A stretch of 6,151 bases of DNA from Rhizobium sp. Q54 (GTDB taxonomy: Bacteria; Bacteroidota; Bacteroidia; Flavobacteriales; Flavobacteriaceae): positions 1 to 6,151 of the forward strand of contig CALPLL020000111.1 in the NCBI GenBank assembly GCA_943324395.2, read 5' to 3'. Made by a program: the position numbers and the translations under genes. Shown piece after piece: positions 1 to 4,658 of the stretch. The first letter of the stretch is position 1; the number at the start of each line of letters is the position of its first letter. Under the pieces are notes generated by a model. That model saw only the letters and a list, made by a program, of their open reading frames with translations. It made no database searches and had not been told where the DNA came from.

Positions 1-213
1 GGAAGCATTAATCATCACATTCTCCTCCAAGTCCACCATTGGATATTTATCCGATAAATATTCTTCAGTTAAAGTGGTAGTAGTTGAACCCAAATATTTT
101 TCCCATTTTTCACGAATAGTCAAAATTCCGATTCTAATATCGGCAACTGGTCGAGTATAGGTAAATGGCAAAAGTGCAGTTCTAGCTGGTCCGTCAAAAA
201 GAATGTAATTCAT
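1..213 (-). CDS. GlmU-like sugar nucleotidyltransferase, N-terminal part (partial, cut by the left edge)
   Basis: The leftward frame is open from the ATG at 213 to the window edge and gives 71 residues starting MNYILFDGPARTALLPFTYT, followed by RPVADIRIGILTIREKWE. I recognise this as the start of the Bacteroidota family usually annotated as GlmU family protein or putative sugar nucleotidyltransferase (NTP_transf_4 type, normally followed by a left-handed beta-helix of hexapeptide repeats). The usual glycine-rich nucleotidyltransferase entry motif (GxGTRM-like) is replaced here by FDGPARTALLPFTYTRP, which is typical of this family as I know it. The expected role is cytoplasmic transfer of a nucleotidyl group to a sugar 1-phosphate, possibly with acyltransferase activity. 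The substrate cannot be read from this fragment, and the catalytic core and C-terminal domain lie outside the window. It lies 178 bp downstream of rpmE2 on the same strand, behind a terminator, so it probably has its own promoter. Confidence 0.82.
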   Translation of the reverse strand, partial: MNYILFDGPARTALLPFTYTRPVADIRIGILTIREKWEKYLGSTTTTLTEEYLSDKYPMVDLEENVMINAS

Positions 214-219
214 AAAATT

Positions 220-246
220 GGTTATTTGTTGATTTGGTTATTTGTT
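220..246. repeat. 11-bp direct repeat upstream of the GlmU-like gene
   Basis: GGTTATTTGTT occurs at 220-230 and again at 236-246, a 16-bp period. The pair sits just upstream of the leftward start codon at 213, so it would lie in the 5' leader or at the translation initiation region of the GlmU-like gene. Its function is unknown. It could be slippage-derived low-complexity sequence or a binding site. Confidence 0.5.
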
Positions 247-250
247 TAAT

Positions 251-303
251 CAAAAATAAACTAAGAAAATATCCAATATAAAATTTTATTGACATCAAAG
301 TTA
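251..303 (-). promoter_or_regulatory. candidate promoter region of the GlmU-like gene (two -7-like boxes)
   Basis: Read leftwards, TAACTTTG lies at 303-296 and TATTTTTG at 258-251. Both fit the Bacteroidota -7 consensus TAnnTTTG. Neither has a good -33 TTTG at the usual spacing; the box at 258-251 has only a TTGG at 276-273, 15 bp away. Both lie downstream of the rpmE2 terminator and upstream of the start codon at 213, where a separate promoter is expected. In such AT-rich DNA a chance match is quite possible. Confidence 0.3.
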
Positions 304-339
304 CAAAGATTAATAAGAAAATAGAAAAGTTTTAGACAT

Positions 340-367
340 AAAAAAACCCCGCGAATTGCGAGGTTTT
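340..367 (-). terminator. intrinsic terminator of rpmE2
   Basis: Read leftwards from 367, the arms are AAAACCTCGC (367-358) and GCGGGGTTTT (352-343), with a 5-nt loop and a run of T reaching 340. In the leftward RNA the one non-Watson-Crick position (361 against 349) is a U-G wobble, so the ten-pair stem is complete. In the rightward RNA the same position would be an A-C mismatch, and no U-tract of equal quality follows. The element therefore serves the leftward rpmE2 transcript. It begins 24 bp after the rpmE2 stop codon. Confidence 0.88.
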
Positions 368-391
368 GTATAATTTGAACAGCGATAATAA

Positions 392-643
392 TTATTTACC
401 GTGTTTAGCGTATTTCGTTTTGAATTTATCGATACGTCCTGCAGTATCAATAAGTTTAGATTTACCAGTATAAAAAGGGTGCGAAGTTCTAGAAATCTCC
501 ATTTTAACAACTGGATATTCAACACCTTCGTGAATTATTGTATCTTTTGTTTCAGCAGTAGATTTAGTTATAAAAACGTCTTCATTTGACATGTCTTTAA
601 AAGCAACTAATCTGTAATTTTCTGGGTGTACACCTTTTTTCAT
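392..643 (-). CDS. rpmE2: 50S ribosomal protein L31 type B
   Basis: This 83-residue protein begins [20 protein letters not shown] and ends with [11 protein letters not shown]. It matches bacterial ribosomal protein L31 in its opening KxGxHP motif, its central SHPFYTGK (residues 54-61) and its closing DxxGRIDKF segment. It contains no cysteine, so the CxxC zinc-binding pairs of type A L31 are absent. That, with the longer length of just over 80 residues and the insertion before the HPFYTGK motif, marks the type B, zinc-independent paralogue. L31 sits at the central protuberance of the 50S subunit and contributes to the bridge with the 30S head. The gene has its own promoter, a leader of about 105 nt and its own terminator, so it appears to be a monocistronic unit. 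The A-rich stretch just before the ATG lacks a Shine-Dalgarno sequence, which is usual in this phylum. Confidence 0.97.
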   Translation of the reverse strand: MKKGVHPENYRLVAFKDMSNEDVFITKSTAETKDTIIHEGVEYPVVKMEISRTSHPFYTGKSKLIDTAGRIDKFKTKYAKHGK

Positions 644-677
644 CTTAAATCTTTTTTTATTTGTTTCAATTATAATT

Positions 678-715
678 AGTTGCGAAGCTTTTCATTTCCC
701 GAAAAGGTATCAACT
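678..715 (-). promoter_or_regulatory. imperfect hairpin in the rpmE2 leader
   Basis: On the rpmE2 transcript, AGTTG (715-711) can pair with CAACT (682-678), and inside it CTTTTC (706-701) pairs with GAAAAG (693-688). The apical loop is seven bases (GGGAAAT), and a 4x5 internal loop separates the two helices. The structure lies in the 5' leader, ending 34 nt before the start codon. Stem strength is modest because most pairs are A-U. A role in controlling rpmE2 translation is possible but inferred. Confidence 0.45.
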
Positions 716-717
716 CA

Positions 718-740
718 TTATAACTTTTTGTTATAACTTT
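718..740. repeat. tandem 10-bp repeat in the rpmE2 leader
   Basis: TTATAACTTT is found at 718-727 and exactly again at 731-740, a 13-bp period. The second copy contains the palindrome GTTATAAC (730-737). Both copies lie just downstream of the predicted rpmE2 start of transcription, so they would be in the first part of the leader RNA or would form an operator-like DNA site. The function is unknown. Confidence 0.5.
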
Positions 741-755
741 ATTATTTTGAGTTTG

Positions 756-785
756 CAAATTTACACTTATTTTTCAATAAACAAA
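756..785 (-). promoter_or_regulatory. rpmE2 promoter, Bacteroidota type
   Basis: Read leftwards, a -33 element TTTG lies at 785-782, then 18 bp, then a -7 element TAAATTTG at 763-756. This matches the phylum's TTTG-(about 17-23)-TAnnTTTG pattern on both boxes and on spacing. Transcription would start near 750-748 and give a leader of about 105 nt before the ATG at 643. That is long for a ribosomal protein gene and leaves room for the repeat and hairpin described separately. Confidence 0.7.
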
Positions 786-852
786 CCTAATGCTTCTTTT
801 TTTTATTTATCAAGGAAATTGAAAATAGTAACATAGGTAAATTGGGAATTGT

Positions 853-860
853 TATATTTG
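853..860 (+). promoter_or_regulatory. -7 box of the rightward operon promoter
   Basis: TATATTTG fits the Bacteroidota TAnnTTTG -7 consensus. It ends 25 bp before the ATG of the DUF4199 gene, giving a short leader of roughly 19 nt. No TTTG or TTG is present at the normal -33 distance (about 826-835 reads TAGTAACATA), so the promoter may be weak or activator-dependent, or the match may be fortuitous. It is the best rightward candidate in the divergent region. Confidence 0.45.
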
Positions 861-885
861 TAAATTAATTTAAAACAATAGTATT

Positions 886-1419
886 ATGATAAACGAGATT
901 ATTAAGAAAAATGCCATCACTTTTGGTGTTTTCATGGGAATTGGTTCTGCATTAATTACAACATTAATTTATGCAATAGACTTAGAATTATTTACAGCAT
1001 GGTGGACTGGTTTAGTTAGTGCTGCTTTTTATATTACGATTGCAATTATACTTCTTTCAAAAACTAAAAAAGAATTGAACGGAATTTTTAGCTTCAAAGA
1101 TGCCTTTACAACCTATTTTATTTGCGGGCTTGTTGGAATTGCAATATCTGTAGGATTTAATATACTATTATTTAATTTTATTGATCCTTCGGCAAAAGAA
1201 ACTATTAAAGAGTTGACAATAAAATTCATGAAAAGCACATTGGAAAAATATAACGCACCTGCTGAATCAATTAATGAAGCTGTGAAAAACTTACAAGAAA
1301 ACGATCAATTTTCAATAGTAGGTTTATTAAAAGGGTCTTTAACATACATCGTAATTAATTCAATTTTTGGATTAATAATGGCGGCATTTTTCAAAACTAA
1401 GCAAACAAATCAAGTATAA
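886..1419 (+). CDS. DUF4199 domain membrane protein
   Basis: The gene encodes 177 residues with four predicted membrane helices at about 11-30, 38-57, 76-97 and 146-169. A charged loop at 98-145, which looks amphipathic (KETIKELTIKFMKSTLEKY), lies between helices 3 and 4. The layout, the SFKDAFTTYF segment before helix 3 and the GLIMAAFFKTK ending agree with the DUF4199 family, which is common in Bacteroidota and has no established function. An even number of helices and lysines near both ends suggest that both termini face the cytoplasm. It is the first gene of the rightward set, and its stop lies 6 bp before the GT2 start, so the two are almost certainly co-transcribed. A helper role for the polyprenyl-phosphate glycosyltransferase, comparable to small GtrA-like flippases, is a guess from context only. 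There is no sequence evidence of GtrA homology. Confidence 0.85.
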   Translation: MINEIIKKNAITFGVFMGIGSALITTLIYAIDLELFTAWWTGLVSAAFYITIAIILLSKTKKELNGIFSFKDAFTTYFICGLVGIAISVGFNILLFNFIDPSAKETIKELTIKFMKSTLEKYNAPAESINEAVKNLQENDQFSIVGLLKGSLTYIVINSIFGLIMAAFFKTKQTNQV

Positions 1420-1425
1420 TAAATA

Positions 1426-2379
1426 ATGAATCTATCCATTATTATTCCACTTCTCAACGAAGAAGAATCATTGCAAGAACTCCATAATTGGATTGTTTCT
1501 GTAATGAAATCTAATAATTATTCCTACGAAGTTATTTTCATAGACGATGGTAGCACCGATAAATCATGGGATATTATCGAGCAATTATCATCTGAAAATC
1601 CGAATAGTAAAGGGATTCGTTTTTTAAGAAATTATGGTAAATCGCAAGCGCTTCATGCTGGTTTTGCAAAAGCAAAAGGAGATATCGTAATTACTATGGA
1701 CGCCGATTTACAAGACAGTCCCGAAGAAATTCCTGGTTTAATCGATATGATTACCAACCAAGAATTTGATTTGGTTTCTGGGTGGAAAAAGAAAAGATAC
1801 GATTCCGTTTTTGCTAAAAATTTACCTTCAAAATTATTCAATTGGGCAGCAAGAAAAACATCGGGGGTAAAACTTAATGATTTTAATTGCGGATTGAAGG
1901 CCTATAAAAATGTGGTGGTAAAAAACATCGAAGTTTCAGGTGAAATGCACCGATATATTCCCGTTTTAGCTAAAAATGCTGGTTTTGGGAAAATTGGCGA
2001 AAAAGTGGTTTTGCACCAAGCTAGAAAATACGGTGAAACTAAATTTGGAATGGAACGATTTATCAATGGCTTTTTAGATTTAATAACTATTTGGTTTCTT
2101 TCCCGTTTTGGAAAAAGACCCATGCACTTATTTGGCGCTTTAGGTTCAATCATGTTTCTAATTGGTTTCTTATCAGCAGGTTTTATTGGTTTCTTAAAAT
2201 TATACAAGCTTTACCACGGAATGCCTTATGAATTGGTAACTAATAATCCTTGGTTTTATATTTCACTAACTACTATGATTATTGGAACCCAATTATTTTT
2301 AGCAGGATTTTTAGGTGAAATCATTTTAAGAACAAAGAACAACGAAGAACGATATAAAATTTCAAAAGAATTGAGTTAA
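1426..2379 (+). CDS. family 2 glycosyltransferase, polyprenyl-phosphate sugar synthase type (GtrB/DPM1-like)
   Basis: The 317-residue protein starts MNLSIIIPLLNEEESL, the standard opening of a GT-A fold, which fixes the start. Motifs follow in the expected order: DDGSTDKS (40-47), DADLQD (92-97, carrying the metal- and nucleotide-binding DxD-type acidic residues), DFNCGLKAY (152-160), HRYIPVLAKNAG (175-186) and ARKYGETKFG (199-208). Two membrane helices at about 233-256 and 274-298 close the protein, before a basic tail ending ERYKISKEL. This arrangement is typical of enzymes that move a sugar from a nucleotide sugar to undecaprenyl or dolichyl phosphate at the cytoplasmic face of the inner membrane (GtrB, ArnC and DPM1 relatives). 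The donor sugar (glucose, mannose, GlcNAc or other) cannot be told from the sequence. The preceding DUF4199 gene is 6 bp away, and a phospho-sugar mutase lies further down. Confidence 0.93.
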   Translation: MNLSIIIPLLNEEESLQELHNWIVSVMKSNNYSYEVIFIDDGSTDKSWDIIEQLSSENPNSKGIRFLRNYGKSQALHAGFAKAKGDIVITMDADLQDSPEEIPGLIDMITNQEFDLVSGWKKKRYDSVFAKNLPSKLFNWAARKTSGVKLNDFNCGLKAYKNVVVKNIEVSGEMHRYIPVLAKNAGFGKIGEKVVLHQARKYGETKFGMERFINGFLDLITIWFLSRFGKRPMHLFGALGSIMFLIGFLSAGFIGFLKLYKLYHGMPYELVTNNPWFYISLTTMIIGTQLFLAGFLGEIILRTKNNEERYKISKELS

Positions 2380-2424
2380 TTAATTATACGCAGATAAAAT
2401 CGAATTTATAAAAGCCAAATCATC

Positions 2425-2916
2425 ATGGAATTAGACGTAATTCAAAATAAAATATTTGAGATTCGGGGATTTAAAGTAATGCTTGATTTTGACCTGGCAT
2501 TGCTTTATAACATTGAAAATAAAAGACTTAAAGAAGCTGTCAGAAGAAATATAAATCGTTTTCCAAAAGATTTTATGTTTGAGTTGGTCGAAATTGAATT
2601 TAATAGTTTGAGGACGCAAATTGCGACCTCAAACCGTGGAGGTTTGAGATACATGCCTTTTGCTTTTACTGAACAAGGGATCGCAATGCTCTCAAGTGTA
2701 CTAAACAGTGAAAAAGCGATCGAGGTAAACATATCAATAATTAGAGCATTTGTAACTTTTAGACAATTTTCTTTAACTTACAGTGAATTAAAAGAAAGAA
2801 TTTCATTAATAGAAAATCAATTTCCAGATATTTATAAGGCTTTAAATTATTTGGTAGAAAAAGATAATGTTAAAGAAACTAACAATAAAAGAAATAAAAT
2901 AGGTTACAAAAAATAA
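2425..2916 (+). CDS. ORF6N domain protein (phage-related putative DNA-binding protein)
   Basis: The 163-residue protein has an ORF6N domain over about residues 5-110. Visible family hallmarks are IQNKIFEIRGFKVMLDFDLA (6-25), VRRNINRFPKDFMFEL (39-54), RTQIATSNRGGLRYMP (63-78), AFTEQGIAMLSSVL (80-93) and VNISIIRAFV (101-110). A likely coiled coil (about 115-145) and a basic tail ending NKIGYKK follow. This domain occurs in phage antirepressor-like and KilA-N-associated proteins and in many stand-alone chromosomal copies in Bacteroidota; DNA binding is presumed. The length is normal for such copies, and the frame is intact with no sign of decay. The gene stands 45 bp after the GT2 and 12 bp before the mutase, without its own clear promoter, so it interrupts an otherwise envelope-related operon. 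It is probably an acquired gene. An unusual palindrome lies inside it at 2606-2648. Confidence 0.9.
   Translation: MELDVIQNKIFEIRGFKVMLDFDLALLYNIENKRLKEAVRRNINRFPKDFMFELVEIEFNSLRTQIATSNRGGLRYMPFAFTEQGIAMLSSVLNSEKAIEVNISIIRAFVTFRQFSLTYSELKERISLIENQFPDIYKALNYLVEKDNVKETNNKRNKIGYKK
2606..2648. repeat. nested palindrome inside the ORF6N gene with two alternative hairpins
   Basis: GTTTGAGG (2606-2613) and CCTCAAAC (2627-2634) are perfect inverted arms. Inside them CGCAA (2615-2619) and TTGCG (2621-2625) pair around a single central A, so 13 of 14 arm positions match; the exception is A2614 against A2626. The second arm can instead pair with a third copy: CTCAAACC (2628-2635) with GGTTTGAG (2641-2648) around the 5-nt loop GTGGA. 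The two foldings exclude each other. The element encodes the conserved SLRTQIATSNRGGLR part of the ORF6N domain (residues 61-75). Confidence 0.85.
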
Positions 2917-2928
2917 TATCAAGATTAA

Positions 2929-4656
2929 ATGGAAATACCCACAAAAATACTAACTGCCGTAAACGAATGGTTAACACCTATTTTCGATAAAGAAACACAC
3001 GATGAAATCAAGGAAATGATGACCTCATCTCCTAAAAATTTAGAAGAGAGTTTTTATAAAAATTTAGAATTTGGAACTGGAGGAATGCGCGGAATTATGG
3101 GCGTAGGAACCAACAGAATCAACAAATATACTTTGGGAAAAAACACGCAAGGACTTTCAAATTACATGCGAAAAGTGTTTCCAAACAAAAATTTAAAAGT
3201 GGCAATTGCATTCGACTGCCGTCATAATAGCAAATCCTTGGCAAAAGTAGTTGCTGATGTTTTCTCTGCAAATGGAATAAAAGTATATTTGTTCTCCGAC
3301 TTACGACCAACACCCGAATTGAGTTTTGCCTTAAAATATCTAGGATGTCAAGCTGGAATTGTATTAACAGCATCACATAATCCGCCGGAATACAACGGTT
3401 ACAAAGTGTATTGGGAAGATGGTGGCCAACTAGTCCCACCGCAAGATGCCGAAATAATTAATGTAATTGAAGATTTAAAATACGACGAAATTAAGTTTAA
3501 TGCAAACGAGGATTTAATAGAATATATCGATTCAGAAATTGATGCTGCATTTATAAAATCATCAATTGAAAACGCAAGTTTCAATACTCCTGCTGCTGCA
3601 AAAAATAATTTAAACATTGTTTTCACTTCATTGCACGGGACTTCAATAATGTCGGTTCCTGAAACTTTAGCACAAGCTGGATATGCCAATGTGAATTTGG
3701 TTCCCGAACAATCAGTGCCAAATGGTGATTTTCCAACTGTGAAGTCTCCAAATCCTGAAGAGCCTGAAGCTTTGAAAATGGCATTGGAACTAGCAGACAA
3801 AATTCAAGCTGATATTGTTATTGGAACAGATCCAGACTGCGATAGATTGGGAGTTGCAGTAAGAAATAACGAGGGTGAAATGATGCTTTTAAACGGAAAT
3901 CAAACGATGGTTTTGATGACCGCTTTTTTATTAGAAAAATGGCAAAAAGCAGATAAAATAACTGGAAATCAATTTGTAGGAACTACGATCGTTTCAACTC
4001 CAATGATGATGGAATTAGCAACAGCTTACGATGTAGAATGTAAAGTTGGATTAACAGGGTTTAAATGGATTGCAAAAATGATCAAAGATTTCCCTGAATT
4101 GGAATTCATCGGTGGTGGTGAAGAAAGTTTTGGGTTTATGGTTGGTGATGCCGTTCGCGATAAAGATGCTGTGGCTTCTACCTTGTTAATCTGTGAAATT
4201 GCAGCTCAAGCTAAAGCAAATGGAAGTTCGGTATATCAAGAATTATTAAATTTATACGTAGATTTCGGATTTTATAAAGAATTTTTGGTTTCAATTACCA
4301 AAAAAGGAATTGAAGGTTTAGAAGAAATTAAGCAAATGATGGTTGACATGCGAACCAATCCGTTGAAGGAAATTAATGGTGAACGAATTATCATGATGGA
4401 AGATTATCAAACATCAGTTGCCACGAATTTATTGACCGGTGAAAAAGAAATTATGTCAATTCCAAAATCAGATGTTTTAATTTATTATACTGAAGAAGGG
4501 GCAAAAATTGCTGCAAGACCAAGTGGAACAGAGCCTAAAATTAAGTTTTATGTGAGTGTAAACGCTCCTTTAGAATCGGTTGCCGATTTTGATAAAGTGA
4601 ATTCACTATTAGATACTAAAATTAAAAACATCATTCTTGAAATGAAATTAACCTAA
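2929..4656 (+). CDS. phospho-sugar mutase (phosphoglucomutase/phosphomannomutase, PGM2-like)
   Basis: This 575-residue cytoplasmic enzyme belongs to the alpha-D-phosphohexomutase superfamily and interconverts hexose 6-phosphates and 1-phosphates through a phosphoserine and a bis-phosphate intermediate. All four signature sites are intact: TASHNPP (147-153) with catalytic Ser149, the metal-binding loop DPDCDR (301-306), the sugar-selectivity loop GGGEESFGF (395-403) and the phosphate-binding loop RPSGTEPKIKF (530-540). The N-terminal FGTGGMRGIMGVG (48-60) and the GLTGFKWI motif (375-382) are also typical. The length fits the long PGM2/PgcA-type group of about 570-590 residues rather than the 450-residue GlmM or ManB forms. 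The product, probably glucose 1-phosphate and perhaps mannose 1-phosphate, feeds sugar-nucleotide synthesis and so fits the nearby glycosyltransferase and GlmU-like genes. Its stop codon overlaps the ABC transporter start by one base. Confidence 0.95.
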   Translation: MEIPTKILTAVNEWLTPIFDKETHDEIKEMMTSSPKNLEESFYKNLEFGTGGMRGIMGVGTNRINKYTLGKNTQGLSNYMRKVFPNKNLKVAIAFDCRHNSKSLAKVVADVFSANGIKVYLFSDLRPTPELSFALKYLGCQAGIVLTASHNPPEYNGYKVYWEDGGQLVPPQDAEIINVIEDLKYDEIKFNANEDLIEYIDSEIDAAFIKSSIENASFNTPAAAKNNLNIVFTSLHGTSIMSVPETLAQAGYANVNLVPEQSVPNGDFPTVKSPNPEEPEALKMALELADKIQADIVIGTDPDCDRLGVAVRNNEGEMMLLNGNQTMVLMTAFLLEKWQKADKITGNQFVGTTIVSTPMMMELATAYDVECKVGLTGFKWIAKMIKDFPELEFIGGGEESFGFMVGDAVRDKDAVASTLLICEIAAQAKANGSSVYQELLNLYVDFGFYKEFLVSITKKGIEGLEEIKQMMVDMRTNPLKEINGERIIMMEDYQTSVATNLLTGEKEIMSIPKSDVLIYYTEEGAKIAARPSGTEPKIKFYVSVNAPLESVADFDKVNSLLDTKIKNIILEMKLT

Positions 4657-4658
4657 TG
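4654..4658 (+). promoter_or_regulatory. TAATG stop-start overlap between mutase and ABC exporter
   Basis: The mutase stop TAA (4654-4656) shares its last A with the exporter ATG (4656-4658). No Shine-Dalgarno-like sequence precedes the ATG; the upstream bases read AAATGAAATTAACC. Ribosomes finishing the mutase are therefore the likely source of initiation on the exporter, which would keep the two products in a fixed ratio. The next in-frame ATG, codon 37, falls inside the first membrane helix, which supports this start. Confidence 0.7.

Noticed and set aside
310..525. Leftward open frame of 71 codons overlapping the end of rpmE2 and its terminator
   Set aside because: It overlaps rpmE2 in another frame and runs through the terminator hairpin. 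Its composition is that of translated low-complexity DNA.
401..589. Rightward open frame of 62 codons opposite rpmE2
   Set aside because: It is fully antisense to the clearly recognised L31 gene and resembles no family. It is an AT-rich shadow frame.
797..804. Run of eight T in the divergent intergenic region
   Set aside because: No GC-rich stem precedes it on the rightward strand, so it is not a terminator. It is ordinary AT-rich intergenic sequence.
644..885. Possible riboswitch or small RNA gene in the divergent region
   Set aside because: I see no recognisable riboswitch core, tRNA fold or paired promoter-terminator unit. Only the rpmE2 leader features and promoter boxes can be supported.
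1902..2207. Leftward open frame of 101 codons inside the GT2 gene
   Set aside because: The GT2 frame is intact with all motifs. The reverse frame has no recognisable domain or start context.
2380..2424. Possible remnant of an interspersed repeat (ACGCAGATAAAATC) before the ORF6N gene
   Set aside because: It resembles words found in flavobacterial intergenic repeats, but it is a single short stretch with no second copy or inverted partner in the window, so it cannot be supported from sequence alone.
3119..3800. Two leftward open frames (3119-3439 and 3399-3800) inside the mutase gene
   Set aside because: Both are antisense to catalytic motifs of a complete mutase and look like codon-bias shadows.
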